Notes: generated by a model not told the origin, from the letters alone. A stretch of DNA of 64,000 nt from Gemmatimonadota bacterium (GCA_016720805.1 JADKJZ010000007.1:46141-110140); one strand, 5' to 3'; positions 31,769 through 40,494 are shown, counted from the first letter of the stretch. Numbers and translations: made by a program.

Positions 31769-32610
31769 TGGGGCGATCGCGCGGTGGTCACCTCGTCATC
31801 CTGCTGCTGGCCTCCCTGCGCGCCGGGACGGCAGCGGCACAATCGGTCACGCTCGAGTCGGTCGTATGGCGCACCCCGGCGATCCGCAGCCTCAGGAACG
31901 TCGTGATGCAGGACTCGGTGCTCTTCCCGGCGCTGGGGGCGTGTCGGGTGGCCTCCGAGGCGCTGCAGTCGAAGGTGGTGGCCAAGCTGCTTGAGGATGC
32001 CGATACCGCCGGCGCCACGCGTCATGCCGAGATCGCGCCAACGCAGTGGGATGCCGCCTGCCTGCTGCGCACGGTGGACACGCTCCCGGGGCTGTTCGGT
32101 CGACGGGGCAGCGTGGCTCGCATCGAGGAAGTGGTGGGGTTGGCACGTTCGGGGCGGATGAGCGGTGAGCAGCGCCAGGCATTCGCGGAACGGCTCGCAG
32201 CGGCAACGCCAGCGATGCCGACGACAGCCGCTGCACTGCGGAACGAGCTGCGCCAGGAGTACCTGGCCGACTTCGTCCGTGACCGTCTCGCCGAAGATGA
32301 GAGCCTGCGGCGGAGCCAGCCCCTGCCCGACTTGAGTCGACCGCCGGCGCCGCTCTCCCTGATCATGCCGCCCGCCAACTTTCCCACGTCGATGTTCGGG
32401 AAGCAGGTTGTGGCGACCTTCCGCCTGGGCCCTGATGGTGTCGTGGAGATCGTCTCGATGACCCCCGAGATCAGCGATTCTACCTACCGGATGGCGCTCC
32501 TGACCACCTTCATGCGCTATCGGTTCCGCCCCGCGACCGACCAGCAGGGTCGTCCCGTGGGCGGAACCTATGTCTACACGTTCGGCTTCAATCGGGGGCC
32601 TCGCCCCTGA
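31768..32610 (+). CDS. Exported protein with a TonB C-terminal-like domain
   Basis: A 280-residue protein with a signal sequence (GHLVILLLASLRAGTAAAQ). A helical middle region contains two cysteines (LGACRVA and DAACLLR). The C-terminal domain (FGKQVVATFRLGPDGVVEIV, then YRFRPATDQQGRPVGGTYVY) resembles the TonB C-terminal fold, in which the conserved part is V-x-x-x-F-x-V-x-x-D-G and a final W/Y-x-F-x-P-A. It lacks a membrane anchor after the leader and a proline-rich spacer, so it is not a classical energy transducer. Its stop directly abuts the convergent anti-sigma gene. Confidence 0.65.
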   Translation: MGRSRGGHLVILLLASLRAGTAAAQSVTLESVVWRTPAIRSLRNVVMQDSVLFPALGACRVASEALQSKVVAKLLEDADTAGATRHAEIAPTQWDAACLLRTVDTLPGLFGRRGSVARIEEVVGLARSGRMSGEQRQAFAERLAAATPAMPTTAAALRNELRQEYLADFVRDRLAEDESLRRSQPLPDLSRPPAPLSLIMPPANFPTSMFGKQVVATFRLGPDGVVEIVSMTPEISDSTYRMALLTTFMRYRFRPATDQQGRPVGGTYVYTFGFNRGPRP

Positions 32611-33405
32611 TCACTCCGACTTGACCGATCCGACGAAGAGGATCGGCATGGTCGGCGCCGTCGAACCGCCCGTCGGTTCCATCGTAACGGCACTCGCCGC
32701 GACCGTGCCCGCAGGAAGCGTGACCTGCTCGATCAGCGCGCGGCCCTGCGCATCCGTCTGGAAGGTCACGGACGGAACGGGTACTCCATCGACGATGAAC
32801 CAGAGTTGATAGGTCTTCCCCGTCGGTGCCGTGTCGAGCGAGGCAATGGAGAGCAGCGCGGTCTTCCGGACGCGGTCGAGGTAGACGCGCACCGTCGGCT
32901 TGGCCGCTCCCGTCGAGGCGAGTGTCACCAATTCCACCCCGGGGTCCATCAGCCGCGCCAACAACGAGTCCCGCTCGGCCAGCGTGGTCGCCGTCTTCGC
33001 CGCCAGCGCCTGCGCGGCTGCCGTCGCCTCACGTTCACGGTTCAGATTCATGGACTGCACCGCCAGCAGCGCGAGCGACGCGGCGAGCCCGAGCCCCAAC
33101 CAGAGCGGCGCACGAGAAGGCCGCTGGGCACGGATCGGCGTCACGGGCGTCTCCGTGATCACTGGCGGTGCCTCAGGGAGCCGAACCGCGTGCGCCATCA
33201 CACGTGCCTTGAGCTCGGTGGGCAGGCCAGCTGGCGTGCTGAGCGCGAAGTCGGCAAGCGTGGCGCGAGCCTCCTGCACTCGGCGGGCCAGCGAGCTGTC
33301 CGTCCCAAGTCGGGTCTCGAAGGCGGCGAGTTCCGCACCCTCGAGCATGCCGAGGACGTACTCCTCGACCAGTTCCGTCACTGCGTCATTCGACAGGTCG
33401 CTCAC
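32611..33405 (-). CDS. Anti-sigma factor (RskA-like)
   Basis: A 264-residue single-pass membrane protein. The cytoplasmic N-terminus (VTELVEEYVLGMLEGAELAA, then FETRLGTDSSLARRV) has the anti-sigma layout but no zinc-binding His/Cys motif, as in RskA-type proteins. One membrane helix (PLWLGLGLAASLALLAVQSM) is followed by a periplasmic RskA domain (YLDRVRKTALLSIASLDTA, GKTYQLWFIVDGVPVPSVTF). The GTG start overlaps the stop of the ECF sigma gene (GTGA), so the pair is co-translated and the protein should sequester that sigma factor until released by proteolysis. Confidence 0.88.
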   Translation of the reverse strand: MSDLSNDAVTELVEEYVLGMLEGAELAAFETRLGTDSSLARRVQEARATLADFALSTPAGLPTELKARVMAHAVRLPEAPPVITETPVTPIRAQRPSRAPLWLGLGLAASLALLAVQSMNLNREREATAAAQALAAKTATTLAERDSLLARLMDPGVELVTLASTGAAKPTVRVYLDRVRKTALLSIASLDTAPTGKTYQLWFIVDGVPVPSVTFQTDAQGRALIEQVTLPAGTVAASAVTMEPTGGSTAPTMPILFVGSVKSE

Positions 33406-34001
33406 GTGTGCCCCCCAGGCCCGAGCGCGGCGACGAGGTCGCGCATCTTGCGCAGCCCGAGGCGCAGCCGCGTCTTGACCGTTCCCAGCGGCTCGTTGAG
33501 CCGTTCGGCAATTTCAGACTGTGACAGCCCCTCGAAATAGGCCAGCTCGATGGCGGTCCGTTGCGCATCGGGCAGGACCAGCAAGGCGTCCTGAATCCTC
33601 CGTGCCCGCTCGTCGGCCAGCACACCCGCGATCGGGGACGCATAGCCACTCCCCATCGCCGCCGGCGAGGCTGTCTCCGCCTCTGCGGCATCGGCGAGCT
33701 TCCCGCGACGCGACCGGGCTCGCAACAGGTCCAACGCCCGACTCCTCGCGATGGTCACCAACCAAGCGGCGACCGATCCACGCCCGCCCTCGAACCTGGC
33801 GGCCTCGCGCCATGCCTGTGCGAAGGTGTCCACGACCACCTCTTCCGCATCCGCCTGCTCCCGGGTGATCCGCAGCGCCAGACCGAGCAATCCGGGCGCG
33901 TACCGATCATACAGGGCGGACATGGCAGCGGCATCGCCGCTCGTCATGGAACGCACGAGCGCGGAGTCGTCTGGCGGAAGGCGGTCGGCAGGGTGTGGCA
34001 T
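33402..34001 (-). CDS. ECF RNA polymerase sigma factor (SigK-like)
   Basis: A 199-residue sigma-70 family ECF factor. Region 2 (MSALYDRYAPGLLGLALRIT, then ADAEEVVVDTFAQAWREA) is followed by a linker and region 4 (LPDAQRTAIELAYFEGLSQS, EIAERLNEPLGTVKTRLRLG). It pairs with the overlapping RskA-like anti-sigma gene. ATG at 34001 gives a normal N-terminus; an in-frame GTG at 34037 is possible. It lies 90 bases downstream of a same-strand run encoding DUF4331, TPR and HupE-type proteins, which may be its regulon or its own transcript. Confidence 0.92.
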   Translation of the reverse strand: MPHPADRLPPDDSALVRSMTSGDAAAMSALYDRYAPGLLGLALRITREQADAEEVVVDTFAQAWREAARFEGGRGSVAAWLVTIARSRALDLLRARSRRGKLADAAEAETASPAAMGSGYASPIAGVLADERARRIQDALLVLPDAQRTAIELAYFEGLSQSEIAERLNEPLGTVKTRLRLGLRKMRDLVAALGPGGHT

Positions 34002-34092
34002 GCTGCGGGGGACGTTCCTCGGTGGGCTACCCGGCACAGAGCAGCAAGCCGAATCCTACCCGATCGAGGAGCTCCATCACAAGAGCGAGTCC

Positions 34093-34536
34093 TCACGGGA
34101 GCCCCTGTGACGCCTCGCCCGCAAGGAAGACGAGCGTGCGACGGCGCCCGTCGATCCGGGCTTCCACGACGTTCACCTGATCGTCGAATCGCTCCTGCAG
34201 GAGCGTCGCCGCGATCCGCCCGTTCCGGAGTCCCCCGATCGCCCTCCCGCGGAGCGCGATCCGGAGGCGATCGCCCTCGGTGGTGATCTGGGACGGCGTG
34301 AGGGCGACGAGTCGGCCGTCGGCGTCCCGAACCACCAGCGTGCGCGCCAGATACGCGGCAATCGCCTCGGGTCGGTTCCCCGCGGGAAAGTCGGCCTCGT
34401 ACACGAGCACCGTCGCCCGGATGTCGTGGCCGAGGCCGAGGACGTCGATCCGTGCGGCATGGACCGGATGCCGTTCGGCGGCAGCCAGCAGTCCGACCAT
34501 TGCGAGGACCGCGACGACACGAGGCAGGGTCACCAT
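34093..34536 (-). CDS. Secreted hypothetical protein of the HupE operon
   Basis: A 147-residue protein with a signal peptide (VVAVLAMVGLLAAAERHPVH). The mature part carries beta-rich segments (VLGLGHDIRATVLVYEADFP, LRIALRGRAIGGLRNGRIAA, NVVEARIDGRRRTLVFLAGE). I do not recognise the family. The ATG at 34536 overlaps the end of the HupE-type gene by seven bases, so the two are coupled. Small exported proteins commonly accompany HupE/UreJ_2 permeases in DUF4331 neighbourhoods as far as I recall, which suggests a periplasmic partner. Confidence 0.6.
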   Translation of the reverse strand: MVTLPRVVAVLAMVGLLAAAERHPVHAARIDVLGLGHDIRATVLVYEADFPAGNRPEAIAAYLARTLVVRDADGRLVALTPSQITTEGDRLRIALRGRAIGGLRNGRIAATLLQERFDDQVNVVEARIDGRRRTLVFLAGEASQGLP

Positions 34537-35117
34537 GGCAGCCGCCCGGCCGCGATCACCAACGCGGCCCCACCCACGGCGACGGATGTCAGCCGCAGGC
34601 GCCACCGGGTCGCGTCGTCGCGGCCCGCCGCCACGACAGCGCCAATCGCCCAGTCGGCCAGGGTCAGGGTGGAGACGATCGCCGCAAGGATCACAGCCTG
34701 CCCCAGCTCGATCCCGATATTGAAGCCGAGCAGTGGCAGGGCGATGCCGCCATCGAAGAGCTGTCCGAGTGTGGTGGCAAAGCCGGCGCCGTGCACCAAC
34801 CCAAAGAGGCCGGCAAGCGCAGGGCGTTGCCATCCGGCCGGACGCGCACCACGACTCCAGAGATTCTCGATCGCGGCCACCACGATCGTGCACGGGATCA
34901 GGAACTCGACGAGGGCGCTCGGCACCGCCAGCACTCCGAGTGCCACGAGCGCGAGGGTGATGCTGTGCCCGATCGTAAAGGAACTGACCACCGCGAGGCC
35001 GTGTCGCCAATCGCGCAGTCGATAGCTGGCGGCGAGGGCCGCGAGGAAGAGGAGGTGGTCGAGCGCCTCCAACGAAACGAGGTGACGGATCCCCACCATG
35101 ATGAAGGTGGCGATCAT
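34530..35117 (-). CDS. HupE/UreJ-type membrane protein
   Basis: A 195-residue protein with about six membrane helices and the histidine signatures of the HupE/UreJ_2 group: GIRHLVSLEALDHLLFLAAL, GHSITLALVALGVL and GLFGLVHGAGFATTLG. Classical HupE and UreJ move nickel for hydrogenase or urease; neither enzyme is encoded here, so the metal or even the transport role is open. ATG at 35117 overlaps the TPR gene stop (ATGA), placing it in the DUF4331-TPR operon. Confidence 0.8.
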   Translation of the reverse strand: MIATFIMVGIRHLVSLEALDHLLFLAALAASYRLRDWRHGLAVVSSFTIGHSITLALVALGVLAVPSALVEFLIPCTIVVAAIENLWSRGARPAGWQRPALAGLFGLVHGAGFATTLGQLFDGGIALPLLGFNIGIELGQAVILAAIVSTLTLADWAIGAVVAAGRDDATRWRLRLTSVAVGGAALVIAAGRLPW

Positions 35118-36310
35118 CGTGCCATTCCCAACGCCTTTGCGTGGGCCTCCAGCAGTCGATCCTCGGTGCCCCACCGAAGCGCCTGGGTCATGGCCACCCG
35201 CGCCTCTGCGTCACGCCCCGCCTTGTGGAGCGCCCACGCGTACACGTCGTAGCCGAGCACGTCCCTCCGGGTCAGCAGCTCCGCCTCGGCCTGCGCCAGG
35301 ACGGTGGGGACCTGTCGCCCACGATCCAGCAACGCGAGCCGCCACTGCCGATGCCACGCCGTGCCGGGGACGCCCGCGATCAACGTCTCGAAGGCACGAA
35401 ACCTGTGCTCCGATTCCTGGTCGCGCCCCAAGCGCCGCATCGCCTCGGCGGCGAGTGCCAGCGCCAGGGGATCGCCACCATGCGCCATCGCCGCGTCGGC
35501 ATACTCGAGGGCATCCGCAGGATCGTTGGTGTCCAGCGCGAGCTGCGCCTGGGTCATCAGCACGCGCGCATCGTCCGGGGCGACTGCCGCGGCCGCCTTC
35601 AGGGCGCGCGCCGCGAGTCGCGTCGCGCCAACCGTGCGCGCGAGATCTCCCAGACGGAGGTCATACCACGCGATCTGTTCCGCGGGCGTGAAGGCCATGC
35701 GCCGAGCGTCTTCCCTGGCCTGCTCGAGCATCGCCTTGGCATGACCCGCGCGGCCACGCATGGCCGCCCACCGGGCCACCCGCGCGGTCACGGCCGGATC
35801 CTCACCCCCGTGGTCCAGCGGGGTGAACAGCCGATCCGCCAAGGGATAGTCTCCCTGCTCGAGCGCAATCTCGGCCCGCAAGGACTGCGCGCCATGCGAG
35901 GCGGGATCGGCCGTGAGCAAGGAGTCGGTGGCGTCGGCGGCCTCGGCGAAGCGGTGCTGTCCGATCAGCGCGATGGCGAGCACGCGGAACGCCTCGCTGT
36001 TGTGGGCGCGGCGATTGGCCAGGGATCGACGCGCCTCCTGCTCGGCCAGCAGCAGGTCGGCCGGGCTGCCTCGCTCGCGCGCACGCTGGAGATACAGCGC
36101 CGCCAGTCGAAGCCGATCAAAGGCGCCGGTCGGGTCGCGCTCGGCTCGCATCGTGTACCACGCGATGTCGGCATCGCGCCGACTCCGCTCTCCGGCGACA
36201 TCCCACCCCGGCGATGCCGCGACGCGCGTGTGACCCCGCATCGCGACCGCCGTTGCTCCCCCGAAGAGAACCACGACACTGGTGATGGCAGCCACACGCG
36301 CCCACCGCAT
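35114..36310 (-). CDS. Tetratricopeptide-repeat protein, membrane-anchored or exported
   Basis: A 398-residue protein with an N-terminal hydrophobic segment (VAAITSVVVLFGGATAVAM) and then helical repeats that fit TPRs, for example SEAFRVLAIALIGQHRFAEA, GAQSLRAEIALEQGDYPLAD and VLMTQAQLALDTNDPADALE. TPRs scaffold protein-protein contacts, here probably on the periplasmic side. Its ATG shares one base with the DUF4331 C-half stop (TAATG), and its end overlaps the HupE gene, so it is the middle of a tightly coupled operon. Confidence 0.82.
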   Translation of the reverse strand: MRWARVAAITSVVVLFGGATAVAMRGHTRVAASPGWDVAGERSRRDADIAWYTMRAERDPTGAFDRLRLAALYLQRARERGSPADLLLAEQEARRSLANRRAHNSEAFRVLAIALIGQHRFAEAADATDSLLTADPASHGAQSLRAEIALEQGDYPLADRLFTPLDHGGEDPAVTARVARWAAMRGRAGHAKAMLEQAREDARRMAFTPAEQIAWYDLRLGDLARTVGATRLAARALKAAAAVAPDDARVLMTQAQLALDTNDPADALEYADAAMAHGGDPLALALAAEAMRRLGRDQESEHRFRAFETLIAGVPGTAWHRQWRLALLDRGRQVPTVLAQAEAELLTRRDVLGYDVYAWALHKAGRDAEARVAMTQALRWGTEDRLLEAHAKALGMAR

Positions 36311-36846
36311 TAGTTCTTCACCGCAAGGTACGGGAAGGTCGTGAGGAAGTTCGAGTCGTTCGGGACGTTGTCGGACGCCAGACCGGGCGACACGTTGCTC
36401 GGGTCGAGCAGCGCACCGAAGATGGCGCTCAGTCCGGCATCGACGACGTCATCGCTCAACTTGCGCCCGCCGTAGCCATCGGCGAGGGCCCAGCTGAGCC
36501 ACCCGGCGCTGGCGATGGGCTTGTCGGTCTGCACGATCAGCATGTCGGGCAACAGCACGGTCGCGAGCGTGTTCTGGACCGTCTGGTTGCGACCGGCCAC
36601 GGTCGCGATGAAGTTCACGAACTCGGCGCGAATATTGGTCGGGTCGGCGGCCGGCCCGGTGCTGCCGTGCAGGGCATGGCTGCGCTTGGCGAGGAAGACT
36701 TCGCTCACCAGCGGATTGCCGAGCCGCTGCACCTGGTTGTACATCCGGGTGCCATTGTCGGTCGGCATGGTGGTGCTGTCGCTGCTGCAGCCGGCGGCGA
36801 CGAGCGCGCCAACGAGCAGCAGCGGGGTGATGGCAAGACGGGTCAT
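36310..36846 (-). CDS. DUF4331 C-terminal half, lipoprotein
   Basis: A 178-residue lipoprotein. The leader ITPLLLVGALVAAGCSSD has a lipobox (V-A-A-G-C). The mature part carries what I recognise as the C-terminal half of DUF4331: QVQRLGNPLVSEVFLAKRSH, VLLPDMLIVQTDKPIASAGW, LADGYGGRKLSDDVVDAGLS and SDNVPNDSNFLTTFPYLAV. In most genomes this region is fused to the N-terminal half; here that half is the preceding gene, ending where this begins. An alternative start at 36882 overlaps that stop (ATGA) and would give coupling, but the lipobox spacing favours 36846. Confidence 0.75.
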   Translation of the reverse strand: MTRLAITPLLLVGALVAAGCSSDSTTMPTDNGTRMYNQVQRLGNPLVSEVFLAKRSHALHGSTGPAADPTNIRAEFVNFIATVAGRNQTVQNTLATVLLPDMLIVQTDKPIASAGWLSWALADGYGGRKLSDDVVDAGLSAIFGALLDPSNVSPGLASDNVPNDSNFLTTFPYLAVKN

Positions 36847-36878
36847 GGGGGCAAACCTCACGCGGGAGAAGGAAGAGT

Positions 36879-37601
36879 TCATCGGGAGATCGTGCCCCAG
36901 AGGCCGATCTTGGCGTTGCCACCGGCGGTGAGTTGCGCAGTCGGCAACTCGATCACCAGGGAGGCGACGTTGGCGCCGTTCAGCACGTTGACGGCCTGCC
37001 CCACGGGACGAAACGCCGAGGCGGTGGCGGTCGACGGCGTGGAGAGCGGGCCAGTGCCGGGGCGGCGATCCGGGAGAATCCGGAAGAACTGCTCAAGGTC
37101 GATGAAGAACGGCTCGTCCCGGACGCCGGCGTAGACCTGCATGCCGCTCGTGGAACCCAGCGTGGTGTTGATCGCGCCGGTGACCGCCGGCTCCATCGAA
37201 GAGACGACGTTCTGCATCGCCCCGCGGACGGTCGGCGCGAACGGACCGCGCACGAAGACCTTCTGGTTGGCACCGGTCCCGGAGAAGGTCACCTGCAGCA
37301 CGAGGTCTTCGAGCGCGTCCCCGGTGTTGTCGATCTTGATCTGGTAGAGGAGGTTCGGATCGAACGACGAGGACGCCGCCTCGGCCGGCGAGATGAACGG
37401 GTGCGAGTTCAACACCAGTGCGATCCGACCGGCGGTGGTCGGGAAGGCATAGAAGTCCGTCATGTCCTGCGTCGGATTGAGCTCGACATCGGCGGTGTCC
37501 TGGTGGTCGGACGCCTGGACGAATTGCCAAGCGCCGGTCAGGGCCGCGACGCCGAGGACGGCGGCGAGACCGAGCCGCACGGTTCGGGAGGGGGTATGCA
37601 T
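36879..37601 (-). CDS. DUF4331 N-terminal half, exported
   Basis: A 240-residue protein with a signal peptide (LGLAAVLGVAALTGAWQFVQ) followed by the classic DUF4331 start ASDHQDTADVELNPTQDMTD and FYAFPTTAGRIALVLNSHPF. It continues with repeated beta segments (LYQIKIDNTGDALEDLVLQV, GPFAPTVRGAMQNVVSS, RDEPFFIDLEQFF) and stops at GLWGTISR, where full-length homologues continue into the C-terminal half. AGGAG ten bases before the ATG supports the start. It is the first gene of the minus-strand operon. Predicted periplasmic or surface; the biochemical role of DUF4331 is unknown. Confidence 0.8.
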   Translation of the reverse strand: MHTPSRTVRLGLAAVLGVAALTGAWQFVQASDHQDTADVELNPTQDMTDFYAFPTTAGRIALVLNSHPFISPAEAASSSFDPNLLYQIKIDNTGDALEDLVLQVTFSGTGANQKVFVRGPFAPTVRGAMQNVVSSMEPAVTGAINTTLGSTSGMQVYAGVRDEPFFIDLEQFFRILPDRRPGTGPLSTPSTATASAFRPVGQAVNVLNGANVASLVIELPTAQLTAGGNAKIGLWGTISR

Positions 37602-37762
37602 CAGGGTGGTACTCCTGGTGGAGGTGGTCGTGCTTCTGCACGCACCAGGGGTACGGCCTCGAACCGGGATCGGATCTCTTCCCGTCCGACGACGGCAGGG
37701 GGTGTCCAATTCCGACCCCGGGCCACAGATTTCTGACACTCCCTTCGCCAATCGACGGCCTC

Positions 37763-38506
37763 ATGACCGCACCCCCACCTGTGCGCAGCCAGTCTTCCTA
37801 TTTCTGGCTCTGCCTCGCCCTCTCGGCGACGGTGTTCTATGGTTTCTCGATCACCTACTTCCAGCCGATGCTGGTGGGGGCCTACCCCGAGTCATCCGCT
37901 ACCGTCCATCTCCACGGCTGGACCTTCTTCCTCTACTACCTCCTGCTCCCGCTCCAGGCGTGCCTGATCCGGGCCCGCCGGGTGGAATGGCACCGAGCCC
38001 TCGGCACGCTGAGCCTCGGTCTCGCGGCGGCGATGGTCGGCACCGGGATGGTGGTGATCGGGACGCAGATGAACCTCTCGCTGCAACCTGATGGCTCGCC
38101 ATTCTGGCAGGGGATGGGGCCGGCGGTTTTCGCCACGCTGATCCTCTTCGTCATCTTCTACACGCGCGGGATCCTGGCACGCCGTGATCGGGACCGGCAC
38201 CGTCGCTTCATGTTGCTGGCCAGTGCCGGCGGGATGGGCGCAGCCGGCTTCCGGGTGATGACGCAGGTTCTTGGCTTCACCGTCTCGGCGGGCGTCGTCG
38301 GAATCCTGGTCCCGAATCTCTTCATCGTCGCCGCCATCCTGATCGACCGCCGACGCGGGCGCCCACTGCATCCGGTCTACCGCACCGGGCTGCCGCTCTC
38401 GGTCGGGCTGGAGGTCGCCGCCTTCCTGGTCACCCCGACGCCAATCGGTCGTGTGCTGGCCGAAGCGCTCGGCTCGGTTGGTCGTGCCCTCGCACCACTC
38501 TACTGA
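37763..38506 (+). CDS. Multi-pass membrane protein of unknown function
   Basis: A 247-residue protein with about seven membrane helices (WLCLALSATVFYGFSITYF, GWTFFLYYLLLPLQACLI, ALGTLSLGLAAAMVGTGMVV, AVFATLILFVIFYTRGILAR, FRVMTQVLGFTVSAGVVGIL and others). Conserved-looking histidines occur at helix edges: VHLHGWTFF and VEWHRALGTL, and DRDRHRRFMLLAS. Such spacing could bind heme or copper, but no family is recognised with certainty. It is divergent from the DUF4331 operon and 12 bases before the multicopper oxidase, so a link to copper or redox chemistry is plausible. Confidence 0.65.
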   Translation: MTAPPPVRSQSSYFWLCLALSATVFYGFSITYFQPMLVGAYPESSATVHLHGWTFFLYYLLLPLQACLIRARRVEWHRALGTLSLGLAAAMVGTGMVVIGTQMNLSLQPDGSPFWQGMGPAVFATLILFVIFYTRGILARRDRDRHRRFMLLASAGGMGAAGFRVMTQVLGFTVSAGVVGILVPNLFIVAAILIDRRRGRPLHPVYRTGLPLSVGLEVAAFLVTPTPIGRVLAEALGSVGRALAPLY

Positions 38507-38518
38507 GACCACCACCCC

Positions 38519-40444
38519 ATGCTCCTCTCCGCTCCCGCCCTGATCGGCATCGCACTGCAAGCCCAGTTGATCGCCACCCTGCCGCGGACGCCGCTGCCCA
38601 AGCCGGCGCCAGGTGTGGCCCACGCCGGGGTGCATCAGAACACCGCCGCCGCAGGCCGGCTGGTCGGGGCGACGCTGACTCTCGAGGTCGACATCGTGGA
38701 AAGCGGGTGGAAGCCGGAAGGGGCCGACGATCCCGAAGTGCCGATCCTCGCCTTCGCCGAGCATGGCAAGCAGGCGACCGTCCCGGGCCCACTTGCCCGC
38801 GTGCCGCTCGGGACCACGATGCTCCTCACGCTTCGCAACCTGACCGACTCGGCGCTGGTGATCGGCGGACTGCGTTCCACGCTTTCGGCGGCGCGCGACA
38901 CCATCCAGTTGCCGAAGGGTGGCACGCGCGATATTCGGGTCCGGTTTGGCGCGTCGGGGACGTTCGCCTATTGGGGTGCCTTCCTCGGCACCGACCCGAT
39001 GGATCGGCTCTGGAAGGACAGTCAGCTCAATGGAGCGATCGTCGTCGATGCCCCCGGCACCAGCATGCCCGACCGCGTCCTCGTCGTCAGCGAATGGTTC
39101 TACCCCTATGATGAGAACCGGCCGTTCGAGGTGGTCTCCGTCATCAACGGGAAGGGATGGCCGTACACCGAGACGATCCACCTGACGCAGAATGATTCGA
39201 CCAGATTTCGCGTCGTGAACATGACGTCACTTTTTCACCCGTTCCACCTGCACGGCTTCTTCTACCGGATCGAGTCGAAAGGCGATGGGCGACGGGACCT
39301 GCCGGTCGCGATGGGGTTGCGGCACCTCTCGAACACCGACCTGCTCGCCCCGGGGAGTACGGTCACCTTCTCCTTCCTGCCTGCGACGCCAGGGAACTGG
39401 CTCTTCCACTGCCATTTCTCCTTCCATACCGATGAGACCGTCACGCTGAGCGGGTCGCCGAAGGACTCCCTCGAAGCGGCAGCGATGGCGATGCCGGGCG
39501 GACCACACCGGATGGAGGGCGCGAGCGGGCATGCGATGCGCGGCCTCGTCGTCGGGATCAAGGTGGCACCGGCTCCGAGTTACGTGCCGACCTCCACAGC
39601 GAACGCGCGCGAGATGCGCCTCCTCATACAGAGGAAGCCGAACGCCCTGATGACAGGTGCCCCGGCATATGGCTTCGTGCTCCAAGCGGGTCCGAACGAA
39701 CCCGCCAAGGATTCGGTGACCCTCCCCGGCCCGGTGCTCGAGCTGGTGCGCGGCAAACCGGTCCGGATCCTCGTGAAGAACAACCTCGACGAGCCCTCGT
39801 CCGTCCACTGGCACGGCCTCGAAATCGAGAGCTTTCCCGATGGCGTACCGCACTGGAGCGGCCTCGGTGACAAGGTCTATACCCAGATCGCCCCGCACGA
39901 CTCGTTCGTCGCCGCGTTCACGCCACCGCGGTCGGGGACGTACCCGTACCACTCCCACCTCGATGAGCGGCACCAGATCAACTCCGGGATGTACGGGGCG
40001 GTGATCGTCACCGACACACCGCGTGACCTGACGCATGATCACCTGATCATCGCCGGCGGCGGTGGTCCCGAAATTGAGCCGAAGGCGGAGAGCTTCTATG
40101 CCCTGGTCAACGGCAGGCGTTCTCCCCGACCGCTCAGGCTGACCGTGGGTGAGACACATCGGTTGCGGATCGTCGCCATCCATCCCGACTGGAGGATCTC
40201 GTTCACGCTGCAGACCGACTCGAGCGTGGCCCGGTGGCGGCCGACCGCGAAGGATGGCGCCGTCCTCCCCCCAACGATGCGGGTGTCGCGCCCGGCCCAT
40301 ATCGAGATGGGCCCGGGGCAGACCGCCGACTTCGAGTTCATCCCGACGCGCCCGGGAACCTGGCGCATGGAGATCCGCTCCGTCGAAACCGGCTGGTACA
40401 TCCCGCTCGACGTCATCGTCGAGGCCAAACCCGCGAAGCGGTAA
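38519..40444 (+). CDS. Multicopper oxidase with reordered cupredoxin domains
   Basis: A 641-residue exported protein with four cupredoxin-like regions. All copper motifs are present but in unusual order. Domain 2 holds the motifs normally found at the C-terminus, HPFHLHG at 240-246 and HCHFSFH at 297-303. Domain 3 holds those normally in the first domain, HWHG at 430-433 and HSH at 478-480. Domain 1 aligns with a first domain but its copper ligands are lost (LVIGGL and FAYWGAF). A complete type 1 and trinuclear site could still form between domains 2 and 3. A hydrophobic leader (LIGIALQAQLIA) suggests export. No axial Met-rich loop of CueO type is seen. It follows the membrane protein by 12 bases. 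Confidence 0.88.
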   Translation: MLLSAPALIGIALQAQLIATLPRTPLPKPAPGVAHAGVHQNTAAAGRLVGATLTLEVDIVESGWKPEGADDPEVPILAFAEHGKQATVPGPLARVPLGTTMLLTLRNLTDSALVIGGLRSTLSAARDTIQLPKGGTRDIRVRFGASGTFAYWGAFLGTDPMDRLWKDSQLNGAIVVDAPGTSMPDRVLVVSEWFYPYDENRPFEVVSVINGKGWPYTETIHLTQNDSTRFRVVNMTSLFHPFHLHGFFYRIESKGDGRRDLPVAMGLRHLSNTDLLAPGSTVTFSFLPATPGNWLFHCHFSFHTDETVTLSGSPKDSLEAAAMAMPGGPHRMEGASGHAMRGLVVGIKVAPAPSYVPTSTANAREMRLLIQRKPNALMTGAPAYGFVLQAGPNEPAKDSVTLPGPVLELVRGKPVRILVKNNLDEPSSVHWHGLEIESFPDGVPHWSGLGDKVYTQIAPHDSFVAAFTPPRSGTYPYHSHLDERHQINSGMYGAVIVTDTPRDLTHDHLIIAGGGGPEIEPKAESFYALVNGRRSPRPLRLTVGETHRLRIVAIHPDWRISFTLQTDSSVARWRPTAKDGAVLPPTMRVSRPAHIEMGPGQTADFEFIPTRPGTWRMEIRSVETGWYIPLDVIVEAKPAKR

Positions 40445-40494
40445 TTCCATGGCGACGGCGGTAGCTTTCGGCTGATCCTGATTCCGGGGCGGGC

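Noticed and set aside
34530..35117. The HupE/UreJ-type protein as evidence of hydrogenase or urease
   Set aside because: No structural or maturation gene for either enzyme is in the window; only the permease-like family resemblance exists.
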